A DNA stretch of 64,000 bases from Variibacter gotjawalensis (GTDB taxonomy: Bacteria > Pseudomonadota > Alphaproteobacteria > Rhizobiales > Xanthobacteraceae). The notes beneath the pieces are model-generated. The model was not told the DNA's origin, made no database searches, and saw only the letters and a program-made list of their open reading frames with translations. Below are positions 1-8,026 of this stretch, piece by piece. The first letter of the stretch is position 1. The number at the start of each line of letters is the position of its first letter. The position numbers and the translations under genes were made by a program. The stretch lies in NCBI RefSeq assembly GCF_002355335.1, contig NZ_AP014946.1, positions 883,501 through 947,500 of the forward strand, written 5' to 3'.

Positions 1-197
1 AGATGTTCCAGCGCGCCATGACGATGTTCTCGCCGTTCAACGCGGCCGGCCGCGCCGCTGGCGCCGCCCTCGCCGCGAAGGATGACAAGGCCGCAAAGAC
101 CGAGAAGGAAAGCTCGCCGGACGACATCGACGGCCTCAAGCGTGAGTTGCAGGAAATGCAACGTAAGCTTGAGCGTCTAACGGCGGATAAGCAGTAA
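1..197 (+). CDS. phaR: PHA synthesis repressor PhaR, C-terminal fragment
   Basis: Only the last 64 or so residues are in the window; the gene begins upstream and bases 1-2 finish a codon. The visible part has an F-x-x-A-M-x-M-F-S-P-F segment, an Ala/Lys-rich linker, and a short amphipathic coiled coil (DIDGLKRELQEMQRKLERL) ending at TAA. This matches my recollection of the tail of rhizobial PhaR, a DNA-binding regulator of polyhydroxyalkanoate granule genes. The N-terminal PHB/PHA accumulation regulator domains cannot be seen, so the call rests on the tail alone. A palindromic repeat starts 10 nt after the stop. Confidence 0.6.
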   Translation, partial: MFQRAMTMFSPFNAAGRAAGAALAAKDDKAAKTEKESSPDDIDGLKRELQEMQRKLERLTADKQ

Positions 198-207
198 GGG
201 GCGCGGA

Positions 208-251
208 GCATTTTCAAGTGAAGTGGACACCGGTTCACGTCAAGAAAATGC
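208..251. repeat. Family A palindromic repeat, copy 1
   Basis: A 44-bp imperfect palindrome bounded by GCATTTTC and GAAAATGC, with an inner dyad around GTGGACACCGGTTCAC. The same unit recurs at 4370-4413 and 26640-26683. Here it lies 10 nt after the phaR stop, in the gap between two convergent genes. Confidence 0.85.
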
Positions 252-265
252 GACCACTCAAAACA

Positions 266-320
266 GAGCCCCGCTTCGACTTTGTCGAAGCGAAATAGGC
301 TCCGTCGGATCAGCCGACGG
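266..320. terminator. Two hairpins in the phaR/EAL convergent gap
   Basis: Positions 273-280 pair perfectly with 284-291 (8 bp, TTT loop) inside a weaker GAGCC/GGCTC clamp (266-270 with 297-301). A second stem, 302-308 with 314-320, overlaps the stop codon of the leftward EAL gene. There is no strong T-run. They may end transcripts from both sides, but this is inference. Confidence 0.45.
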
Positions 321-2007
321 CCGCACGCTTTTCGAAGCCTGCAAGCCACGGGCGATCCGAAGACGCGAGCCCGACGAGTTCGCCCTGCAGATAGTGACAG
401 CCAAAGCCGGTCAGCAATTTCGCGGTCGGCTCGTCCTGTACCCATTCGGCGATCGTCTTCAACCCAAGCGAGTGACCAAGCCAGATCATCGCGTTGGCGA
501 ATGCGCGATCGTCGGCCGAGCGCGAGAGGTTCTGCACGAACGCGCCATCGATCTTGATCACGTCGACGCCGAGCAGGCGCAGATTGCGGAACGACGTATA
601 GCCCGAACCGAAATCGTCGATCGCGATCTTGCAGCCGAGATCCTTCACGCGCGTGACGAAGCCACGCACGTCTTCGACATTCTGCATAGCGGTGGTTTCG
701 GTGATCTCGACGGTGAGGCGCTGGCCGGCGCCGGGGTTGGCGCGCAGCAGCGAGCGCAGCGTATCCCACCATTGTGCATCGCCGACCGACAGCGCCGAGA
801 CGTTGAGCGTCAGGTTGATGTCGCGCGATTCGGTCAGTTCGCTGACGACGAGTTCAACCAGACGCTGATCGATGAGGCGAATGAGCCCGAGCTTCTCGGC
901 GATCGGAATGATCGCGCCGGCCGAAGCAATGGAGCCGTCCGCGCGCGTGACGCGCGTCAGGCATTCGTACATGTCGGGAAGGCGCGTGATGCCGTTGACG
1001 ATCGGCTCGAAGGCAAGGTGGAAACGGCGCTCGTTGAGAGCTGCGACGATCTCGTCCGTCGCGGCCAGCGACTTGCGGCGCAGCGCGTCACGCTCGAGGT
1101 TCGGCCGATAGGCGAGGAACGAGCCGGGGCCTTTGGATTTTTTAGCGGTCGCCAGCGTGTCCTGCGCGCGCTCGATGATATCGAGAGCCTCGCGTCCATG
1201 ACGCGGGATCGAAACGCCTGCGATCGTCACGGTGACGGCGGCCGAGCCGGCCGGTGTCTCGATGATGTGTTCGCCGACGCCGGAGATCAGGCGCTGCGCG
1301 GCAGCATCCATCTCGGCGAGTTTGCAGTTCTGCAGCAACAGTCCGAATTTGTTGCCCGAGAAGCGGCCCAGCACGTCGCCGGCACGCAGGCGTTCGCGCA
1401 AGCGTTTGGCAACGGCCGCGATGACTTGATCGGCGTTCTGGAATCCGAGCGACTCGTTGATCAGCGAGAGATTGTCGATCGCGACCAGCATGAAAGCGCA
1501 GGAGCGATTGATGCGCGCAGCGTCCGCGGCGGCGGCGGAGACCAGCTCCATCAGATGCCAGCGATTGGCTTCGCCGGTGAGCGCATCGAATTTCGAAAGG
1601 CGAACGAGGTTCTGTTCGCGCTTGTGGTTCTCGGTGACGACGCGTACGACACCGTGCGCATGCGACGGACGTCCGTCCATGCCCACGAACCAGCGGCCGC
1701 GATCTTCGATCCAGAGTTCGACGCCGACTTCGGGCGTCAGCAGGTAAACGACTTCATACGGCACACCGGCGTCATCGGCGACACGGCCGGACTGCATCAC
1801 GGCGTCATACGGCGTCGAGGCATTGGAGGCGCAGAGGTAGCGCGCGTAATTGCGGCCGGACGTGATCTCGGAGGGATCGATCGTCAAGACGTTGGCGGCG
1901 TTGCGATCCCAGCGGATCGCGTCGGTCCGAAGGTCCCATTCGTAAGCCGCGAATCCGACCGAGGAGAGAATCTCGGCGCTTTTCGGTTCGGTTTGCTGCG
2001 CAGCCAT
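310..2007 (-). CDS. PAS-GGDEF(degenerate)-EAL protein, probable c-di-GMP phosphodiesterase
   Basis: A 565-residue cytoplasmic signalling protein with no membrane segment. Residues about 15-130 look PAS-like, 135-300 form a GGDEF-type domain, and 315-555 form an EAL domain. The cyclase signature is degraded to SGNKF (217-221), so c-di-GMP synthesis is unlikely. In the EAL domain the catalytic set appears intact: E348-C-L, an N in LNVS, E in VEITET, IDDFGSG, KIDG, an AEW glutamate and a QGE motif. It therefore probably hydrolyses c-di-GMP, with the GGDEF remnant as a possible GTP sensor. ATG 2007 is chosen because longer versions run into the upstream ggt gene; no strong SD is visible. Confidence 0.82.
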   Translation of the reverse strand: MAAQQTEPKSAEILSSVGFAAYEWDLRTDAIRWDRNAANVLTIDPSEITSGRNYARYLCASNASTPYDAVMQSGRVADDAGVPYEVVYLLTPEVGVELWIEDRGRWFVGMDGRPSHAHGVVRVVTENHKREQNLVRLSKFDALTGEANRWHLMELVSAAAADAARINRSCAFMLVAIDNLSLINESLGFQNADQVIAAVAKRLRERLRAGDVLGRFSGNKFGLLLQNCKLAEMDAAAQRLISGVGEHIIETPAGSAAVTVTIAGVSIPRHGREALDIIERAQDTLATAKKSKGPGSFLAYRPNLERDALRRKSLAATDEIVAALNERRFHLAFEPIVNGITRLPDMYECLTRVTRADGSIASAGAIIPIAEKLGLIRLIDQRLVELVVSELTESRDINLTLNVSALSVGDAQWWDTLRSLLRANPGAGQRLTVEITETTAMQNVEDVRGFVTRVKDLGCKIAIDDFGSGYTSFRNLRLLGVDVIKIDGAFVQNLSRSADDRAFANAMIWLGHSLGLKTIAEWVQDEPTAKLLTGFGCHYLQGELVGLASSDRPWLAGFEKRAAVG

Positions 2008-2162
2008 CGCTGCACCGACCGGCTTATCGTTTAACGAATGCTGCAAAGGACACCCCAAACCCCCACAAACGGAGGGCGACGCACCGAACGGATTCGGCAC
2101 GATAACCCTTACGTCAGATTTGTTTAAGTTTCGTTGTCCTGAGGGGTCAAAACGTCCGCGGA

Positions 2163-3740
2163 TCAGTAACCTGCCGCGGAACCGTCTTTTCGCGGGTCTG
2201 ACCCGCCGATAAGCACGCCGCGTTCCCAATCGATCACGATGGCCTGACCGCCGCCGAGCGGATCAGGCCGCCGCGCGATTTTGTGGCCCATTGCGGTCAT
2301 CTGGTCCGCGACGGCCTGAGGCACGCCGGCCTCGAGCATCGTCGTCTCGCCGTCCTGGAACAGGCGCGGATGATCGATCGCCTGCTGCACGTCCATGCCG
2401 TAGTCGGTGAGGTTCGAGACGAAGTAGGCATGCCCCATCGACTGGAAGCTGCCGCCCATGACGCCGAACGACATGTCGCATTGATCGCCGCGCATCGAGA
2501 GCGACGGGATGATCGTATGCATCGGCCGCTTGTTGGGGGCGATTTGGTTCGGATGCCCCTCGGTGGTGACGAAGCACGCGCCGCGATTCTGCAGCATCAC
2601 GCCGGACTTCGGCGTGCAGATGCCGACGCCGAAACCGCCGTAGAGCGAATTGATGAACGACACGGCGGTGCGATCGCGATCGACGACCGTGAGATAGACC
2701 GTGTCATTGCCCGGCGTCGGATCGTTCGGCAGGGGCACGCGCTTTGTGCGATCGATCTTCGCGGCGAGCGATTTGCCGAAGGCCTTGTCGATGAGCTTTT
2801 CGACCGCGATGCGCATGGCGGACGGTTCGGCGACGTGTGTGTCGCGCACCGCGTAAGCGAGACGCGAGGCCTCGATCGAAATGTGCAGACGTTCCGCGCC
2901 GAGCGGATCGAGCGATTTGAGATCGAACGTCTCGAGGATGTTCAGCAGCACAAGCGCGGCGAGGCCCTGACCATTCGGCGGCAGCTGAACGACGTCGCGA
3001 TCGCGGTAGCGGGTCTTGATCGGCGTGACCTCTTCGCCCTTATGGCGCGCCATGTCTTCGGCCGTGATGAAGCCGCCGCGTGCTTTCAGCGTTGCGGCGA
3101 TCTCTTCGGCGATAGCGCCTTCGTAAAACGCGCGCGGGCCATTTTTTGCGATCGCGCGGAACGTCTGCGCGAGAGCGGGAGCACGCATCACGTCGCCGAC
3201 CTGTGGGGCCTTGCCGTTTTTGAGATAATGCTGCGCGGCGCCGGGATCTTTCGCGAGCCGGGCAGCTTGGCCGCCCCAGTCATGCGCAACGCGCGGCGCG
3301 ACCGGGAAACCATTCTCGGCATAGTGGATCGCAGCTTCCAGAACGCGGCCGAGATCGAACTTGCCGTGCGCTTCGAGGATCGCGGCCCACGCTTCGATCG
3401 CACCCGGAACGGTCGCGGCGTGCACCGAGTCCATCGAGATATCCTTCTCGTTCTTCACAGAATCGAACGAGAATTTTGCGCTGGTGCGGCCCGAGCCGTT
3501 GTAGCCCCACACGGGCTTGCCGGGCTTTGCGACGAGGCAGAAATTGTCGCCGCCGATGCCGGTCATCGCCGGCTCGACGACACACAGCACCGCGCACGCC
3601 GCAACGGCCGCGTCGGCCGCCGTGCCGCCGGCGCGCATGATCTCGAGCGCGGCCTGCGTCGCGAGCGGATGCGAGGTCGCCGCCATCGCATCGCTCGCCA
3701 GCATCGGAGATCGTCCGGGCAGGTGGAAGTTGCGAGCCAT
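2163..3740 (-). CDS. Gamma-glutamyltransferase family protein
   Basis: An N-terminal nucleophile hydrolase of 525 residues. It opens with a typical large-subunit start (SDAMAATSHPLATQAALEI, then GGTAADAAVAA) and carries the processing region GNDTVYLTVVD, whose Thr would become the N-terminal nucleophile of the small subunit after self-cleavage. GGSFQSMGH and the C-terminal GGSDPRKDG also fit the family. No secretion signal is seen, so a cytosolic location is likely, unlike periplasmic GgtA. Such proteins cleave gamma-glutamyl amides such as glutathione; the substrate here is not known. It lies upstream of the EAL gene on the same strand. Confidence 0.88.
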   Translation of the reverse strand: MARNFHLPGRSPMLASDAMAATSHPLATQAALEIMRAGGTAADAAVAACAVLCVVEPAMTGIGGDNFCLVAKPGKPVWGYNGSGRTSAKFSFDSVKNEKDISMDSVHAATVPGAIEAWAAILEAHGKFDLGRVLEAAIHYAENGFPVAPRVAHDWGGQAARLAKDPGAAQHYLKNGKAPQVGDVMRAPALAQTFRAIAKNGPRAFYEGAIAEEIAATLKARGGFITAEDMARHKGEEVTPIKTRYRDRDVVQLPPNGQGLAALVLLNILETFDLKSLDPLGAERLHISIEASRLAYAVRDTHVAEPSAMRIAVEKLIDKAFGKSLAAKIDRTKRVPLPNDPTPGNDTVYLTVVDRDRTAVSFINSLYGGFGVGICTPKSGVMLQNRGACFVTTEGHPNQIAPNKRPMHTIIPSLSMRGDQCDMSFGVMGGSFQSMGHAYFVSNLTDYGMDVQQAIDHPRLFQDGETTMLEAGVPQAVADQMTAMGHKIARRPDPLGGGQAIVIDWERGVLIGGSDPRKDGSAAGY

Positions 3741-3797
3741 GCGTCCCTCGGGATTTTCTTATTGTGGTTTTGGGTCGTGCGGGTGGGCGCCGAAGCG

Positions 3798-4202
3798 CTA
3801 CGCTTCGGAACGATCGACGACGTAGTCGCGCTGCGCGATCTTGATCGAGACCGTGTAGCCCGCGATGACGTCGACGAGGCAGATCAGCAGGATCAGCGCG
3901 AAGGTTGAGGTCGCGGCCTTGTCGACGAGCAGGAAGCCGACGAGCGCGCAGATGAAGACCAGTGTCGAGAGCATATGGTCGACGATCGCGCGCGTGCCGT
4001 GACGCGTCGACTTGAAGATCTCGAAGAACAGGCAGATCAGCGAGAAGGCGAGCAGCAGATCGCTCAGCGTCACCTTCCAGATGCCGCCGGAGATCATGCG
4101 GATCGAGGTGACTTCGGAATCCCACGCCAGCGGCGTGACGTAGGAGAGGATCGCGTAGATCACGATCGGGACGATGAGGAGGGGAAAGCCGAGGATGTAC
4201 AC
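3798..4202 (-). CDS. Small inner-membrane protein of unknown function
   Basis: A 134-residue protein with about four hydrophobic segments (near residues 3-24, 44-62, 77-93 and 97-116), a short basic loop (KSTRHGTRA) after the second, and a charged C-terminus. I recognise no named family; it resembles conserved hypothetical membrane proteins of Rhizobiales. It lies 57 nt upstream of ggt on the same strand and may share its transcript. ATG 4202 is preceded by GGAGGC at suitable spacing, read on the minus strand. Confidence 0.7.
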   Translation of the reverse strand: MYILGFPLLIVPIVIYAILSYVTPLAWDSEVTSIRMISGGIWKVTLSDLLLAFSLICLFFEIFKSTRHGTRAIVDHMLSTLVFICALVGFLLVDKAATSTFALILLICLVDVIAGYTVSIKIAQRDYVVDRSEA

Positions 4203-4322
4203 GTTTGCCTCCGAGATAGCCGCGCCGCTAGCAGTCTAGTTCGCGTGTTCGGGCTTTGAATACGGCGCGGAAGCCACACGCACAAATGAAAGACACGGAA
4301 ATCGAAACACCAGAAACGAATA

Positions 4323-4342
4323 AGGGCCGGCGAACCGGCCCT
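4323..4342. terminator. GC-rich hairpin downstream of rpmF
   Basis: An 8-bp perfect stem (4323-4330 with 4335-4342) with a CGAA loop. On the minus strand it is followed by TATTCGTTT, a weak T-rich run. It is the second hairpin after rpmF and may back up the one at 4427-4448. Confidence 0.5.
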
Positions 4343-4369
4343 CGTTCAAATCTGACGCGTCGGACAGAA

Positions 4370-4413
4370 GCATTTTCAAGTGAAGTGGACGCCGGTTCAC
4401 GTCAAGAAAATGC
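4370..4413. repeat. Family A palindromic repeat, copy 2
   Basis: Matches the 208-251 unit except for one base near the centre (GACGCC for GACACC). It lies between the two hairpins downstream of rpmF. The TCAAGAATCTA that follows it also follows copy 3, so the conserved unit extends some 15 nt past the palindrome. Confidence 0.88.
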
Positions 4414-4426
4414 GACATATCAAGAA

Positions 4427-4448
4427 TCTAGAGCCGAAAGGCTCTAGA
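4427..4448 (-). terminator. rpmF: rpmF terminator hairpin
   Basis: A perfect 9-bp stem (4427-4435 with 4440-4448) with a 4-nt loop that overlaps the rpmF stop codon. On the minus strand it is followed by TTCTTGATATG, a weak T-tract. Confidence 0.6.
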
Positions 4449-4632
4449 CTTCCGACGACTTCACCTTGAGAACCTGACGGCCCTTGTACATGCCGGTCTT
4501 CAGGTCGATGTGGTGCGGACGGCGGAGCTCGCCCGAGTCCTTGTCCTCGACGTAAGCCGGGCGCTTGAGGGCGTCTGCCGAACGGCGCATGCCGCGGCGG
4601 GACGGGGACGTTTTTCGCTTCGGAACTGCCAT
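4444..4632 (-). CDS. rpmF: 50S ribosomal protein L32
   Basis: A 62-residue basic protein beginning [20 protein letters not shown], the diagnostic L32 start, and ending in [16 protein letters not shown]. The zinc cysteines of some L32 proteins are absent, as in the alphaproteobacterial type. ATG 4632 is preferred over an in-frame start 75 nt upstream because GGGAGAG lies at good SD spacing and the family always begins MAVPKxK. It is divergent from cysE. Confidence 0.96.
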   Translation of the reverse strand: MAVPKRKTSPSRRGMRRSADALKRPAYVEDKDSGELRRPHHIDLKTGMYKGRQVLKVKSSEV

Positions 4633-4891
4633 AGGTCTCTCCCGAGAGAACTGATCAGGAGGCCAAACCTCCAGCCGATCGTGATGGATTTGGGCCGCAG
4701 CAGTCATGACCGCGCGGCACGCTCGCCGGGCTTATAAGCGAAGCGGCCCAATTGCGCTAGGTGTTTCTCTATTTTACCGCCGCCAAGCTTCTCTACCGGG
4801 CAACTATATGATAATTATCAATAATTGCGAGTTTTGGTTTGCCCGTTGCTTACGGGGGGTTGTCGGTTCATTCCAGCGTGGGGAGGTTGCC

Positions 4892-5614
4892 GTGAGCGCA
4901 TCGTCGATCTGGGCGGATGTTGTCGCAGAACAGCGCTTAGTAAACCTAGGCAACAAGCATCTAGGCAGTTGTGAGCGTCTTGCCGACGCCCTCACGACAT
5001 TGATCGCCGAAAGGCTAGCTGCTTGCGAACTGGAAATCGCATTCCGTGATGCCGCGCGACATGCCTTCTGCGCTGAGCCCACGTTGGTTGAAGCGGCTGC
5101 GCTTGATCTTCTCGCAACAAGACAAAGCGATCCGGCGCGCCCGAGCCTTACACAGATACTTTATGAATATAAAGGCTTCTTGGCGCTGCAAGCTTGGCGC
5201 GTTTCCAATTGGCTTTGGAGCAATCGCCGCCGCAATCTTGCGCTTTTGCTGCAGGATGCGACGTCGCGGGTCCTGCAGATTTCAATCCACCCCTCCGCGA
5301 CTATCGGAACATCGGTGTTTCTCGACCATGGGACCGGAATTGTAATCGGCCCGAGTGCGAGCATCGGCGACAACGTGACGATATTGCAGGGTGTCACGAT
5401 CGGACGCAGATACGAGAACCCGGAAAAAGCGCCGCACGTCGGTCGCGGGGTTTTTCTTGGCGCCGAAGCCACAATACTCGGTGCCGTTTCGGTCGGAGAC
5501 TACGCCAAAATCGGCGCCGCTGCCCTTATCGAGATGGATGTACCGGCCGGATGTACGGCCGTCGGCAACCCGGCTCACCTGACGAATTGCCCCAGTAGCC
5601 TGGCGACGCATTAA
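4892..5614 (+). CDS. cysE: Serine O-acetyltransferase (CysE family)
   Basis: Makes O-acetylserine from serine and acetyl-CoA, the first step of cysteine synthesis. The N-terminal helical domain (residues about 1-130) is followed by a left-handed beta-helix of hexapeptide repeats. The active-site stretch DHGTGIVIG and a downstream PHVG histidine match the catalytic region of CysE. A GTG at 4892 preceded by GGGAGG at 5-nt spacing is the best start, giving 240 residues; in-frame ATGs lie further upstream in AT-rich leader DNA. The C-terminus is short, lacking much of the regulatory tail bound by cysteine synthase in E. coli. Confidence 0.85.
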   Translation: MSASSIWADVVAEQRLVNLGNKHLGSCERLADALTTLIAERLAACELEIAFRDAARHAFCAEPTLVEAAALDLLATRQSDPARPSLTQILYEYKGFLALQAWRVSNWLWSNRRRNLALLLQDATSRVLQISIHPSATIGTSVFLDHGTGIVIGPSASIGDNVTILQGVTIGRRYENPEKAPHVGRGVFLGAEATILGAVSVGDYAKIGAAALIEMDVPAGCTAVGNPAHLTNCPSSLATH

Positions 5615-5672
5615 ACCTGCGCCGAAAACTTAATTGACTGTAAGTGCGGTTGCGCCGCACAACTCCCAGACT

Positions 5673-8021
5673 ATGCGCATCAGCTACAAGGTTTGGCTTG
5701 TCGGCGGGATTCCAATCGCCCTCGCGGCGGCGATCGCCGTCGTCGCTTGGCTGTTGCTGCAGGAATCCTCCCGCGCCCGCGAAGGCGTGGTGCTGACCAG
5801 CTCCATCTACCGCAATCTCTTAGTCGCGATGACGGCGCGGGACGACTACGTCCAGGCGCTGCCGGGCGACCGCGCTGAGCACGCCGTGCGCTTTGGCGCG
5901 CTTGCCGAGCAGGTGCGTGCCGATCTCGGCCGTCTGAAGGGCTTCTTCCCTGGCGACGAACGCCAAGCCGTACCGGCCGCCGCTGTCGACGCCTTGACCC
6001 GCTACGAGCTGCGCATGCGTCAGTTCATGGTGACGACCACCAACAACGATCACCTCTCTGCCGAGATGCGCGGCCGCGTTGGATCGCTCATCGTGCTCGC
6101 CGATCGGGCGCGCGATCGGCAGCGCACATCGAACACCGAGATCGTCAAATCGCTGACCGACAAAGAGCGCCAGCAACGCAGCATCCGCGATATCGTCGCC
6201 AAGGCGCAGGACATCCGCGGGCAGATCGCCACCATCTCGCTCGAAGAGCTTCAGCGGAACTACGGCTTGTCGTTCGACGAGATCGTTAAGGCCGACAACC
6301 AGCGCACGATGGCGCTCAATCAATTACGGCTATCGGGTGCCGACCTCGAGCGCTTGCTCGCCGCGTCGGGCCGGACGAAAGACGCTGAAGAGCTCAGCGG
6401 GTACGCCCGCGAATACGCCAACGTGATCGCGGACCCGGGCAATCCGGCAAGCCCCGAATACAATCAGCCGACATTGCGCGTGAAGGCGGGGCAAATTCTC
6501 GCAGACTGGACGGACCGCCTCCTCAAGGTGTTTCAGACCGAGGTTCGCTCGCTGCACGAAGAGATCACGCAGCTTTTCACCTACGCGATGCAGGCGCACG
6601 AGACCGAGCAGGCAACACAAGGCATCGCGATCGAGACATTGCAGCTCGGTCAGCAGACGTCCGAGGCAATCGCGCGGCGCGATCCCGGTGCGGCGGGCCG
6701 GCAGCTTGAGGCCAGCAAGGACCTCTCGGCCACGATCGACAAATTGCCGATCTCGCCGCTGATCCAAAGCGAGATGATCGAAGCGCTCGAAGAATGGCGC
6801 TCACGCCTTTTCACGCTGATCGTGGGTCTGCGCACGCAGAACGAGATGATCGGCGACATGGATCTCACCGCAAACGGGATGGTCGCCAACGCGCGTGCGA
6901 TCAACGACCAATTCGTCGCTTATGCAACGACGATCAGTAATCGGTTGATGGCGATTCTCGTGTTCGGCGCAGGCTTCGGCTTGTTGATCGGCGGCATCAC
7001 GGCGATCTTCGTCGCGCGCTCGATCACGCGTCCGCTGAAGACGTTGCAGCAGGACATGATGACGCTGGCGCGCGATCCGGCGGCAGGTCCTGTTCAAGCG
7101 CAGCACCGCCAAGATGAACTCGGCGATATGGCGCGAGCTGCGAACTTCTTTGTTTCTGAACTCGGCTATCGCGAGCAGGCGCTGCGTGATGCAAAGGACA
7201 AAGCCGACAACGCGCTCACGGAACTCAAGCAGACTCAGGCGGAACTCATCCAATCCGAAAAGCTCGCATCGCTCGGCCAGCTCGTTGCCGGCGTTGCGCA
7301 CGAGATCAATACGCCGGTCGGCATCGCGCTCACGACTGCAACTACGCTCGCAGATGAGTCAGAGCGTTTTGCCGAAAGCGCCGCGAGCGGGCAGATCTCG
7401 CGCTCGCGCTTCGACATCTTCGTTCAGCGCATGCGCGAAGGATCGCAACTTGTGTTCTCGAACCTCACGCGTGCGGCCGAATTGGTGCACAGCTTCAAGC
7501 AAGTCTCGGCCGACCAAGTCAGCGCCGAGCGGCGCAGCTTCGACATGGCGCAGTGGGTGCACGAACTGCTGACATCGCTGCGTCCGGCTATCCGGCGCAC
7601 CGAACACGATGTGACGGTGGATTGTCCGCCCGGTCTGATGGTCGACACATATCCGGGTGCGCTCGCGCAAGTCATCACCAACCTGGTGATGAACGCAATC
7701 ACACACGCCTACGCGCCGGGCACCGCCGGACGCGTTGCAATCACGGTTTCGGAACCGTTGCCGAACCAAGTGCAGATCGTCTTCGAGGATGACGGCAAAG
7801 GCATTCCGCGCGAACTGCTTGGTAAAGTGTTTGACCCATTTTTCACGACGGCGCGCGGCCGAGGCAATACGGGCCTTGGCCTCCATATCGCTTTCAATCT
7901 CATCACCAACGTGCTGCAGGGGAAGATTGACGTCACAAGCGAGCCGATGCGCGGCACGCGTTTCACCATCACGATGCCGGCGCGCGTTGCCGCGTCCGAG
8001 CGTCAACTCCTGTCCGCCTGA
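5673..8021 (+). CDS. Membrane sensor histidine kinase, large periplasmic region
   Basis: About 782 residues. A transmembrane helix near 7-29 is followed by some 390 mostly helical periplasmic residues, a second helix near 425-447, a HAMP segment, a coiled coil and the kinase core. The H-box is VAHEINTPVG with phospho-acceptor H543. HATPase motifs follow: an N box NLVMNAITHAY, DDGKGI, FDPFFTT and GNTGLGLHI. No response regulator is adjacent. The gene is followed after 5 nt by a DppA-like binding protein, suggesting co-transcription. ATG 5673 was chosen over a TTG at 5634; neither has a clear SD. Confidence 0.88.
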   Translation: MRISYKVWLVGGIPIALAAAIAVVAWLLLQESSRAREGVVLTSSIYRNLLVAMTARDDYVQALPGDRAEHAVRFGALAEQVRADLGRLKGFFPGDERQAVPAAAVDALTRYELRMRQFMVTTTNNDHLSAEMRGRVGSLIVLADRARDRQRTSNTEIVKSLTDKERQQRSIRDIVAKAQDIRGQIATISLEELQRNYGLSFDEIVKADNQRTMALNQLRLSGADLERLLAASGRTKDAEELSGYAREYANVIADPGNPASPEYNQPTLRVKAGQILADWTDRLLKVFQTEVRSLHEEITQLFTYAMQAHETEQATQGIAIETLQLGQQTSEAIARRDPGAAGRQLEASKDLSATIDKLPISPLIQSEMIEALEEWRSRLFTLIVGLRTQNEMIGDMDLTANGMVANARAINDQFVAYATTISNRLMAILVFGAGFGLLIGGITAIFVARSITRPLKTLQQDMMTLARDPAAGPVQAQHRQDELGDMARAANFFVSELGYREQALRDAKDKADNALTELKQTQAELIQSEKLASLGQLVAGVAHEINTPVGIALTTATTLADESERFAESAASGQISRSRFDIFVQRMREGSQLVFSNLTRAAELVHSFKQVSADQVSAERRSFDMAQWVHELLTSLRPAIRRTEHDVTVDCPPGLMVDTYPGALAQVITNLVMNAITHAYAPGTAGRVAITVSEPLPNQVQIVFEDDGKGIPRELLGKVFDPFFTTARGRGNTGLGLHIAFNLITNVLQGKIDVTSEPMRGTRFTITMPARVAASERQLLSA

Positions 8022-8026
8022 TATCA

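Noticed and set aside
208-251. Family A repeat as the end of an insertion sequence
   Set aside because: No transposase or long element accompanies any of the three copies, and no target duplication is visible.
223-3908. Long plus-strand frames at 223-2034 and 2283-3908
   Set aside because: Antisense to the EAL protein and gamma-glutamyltransferase genes, whose motifs are clear on the minus strand.
4236-4418. 60-residue minus-strand frame upstream of the small membrane protein
   Set aside because: Its first residues come from the family A repeat and the hairpin; no SD.
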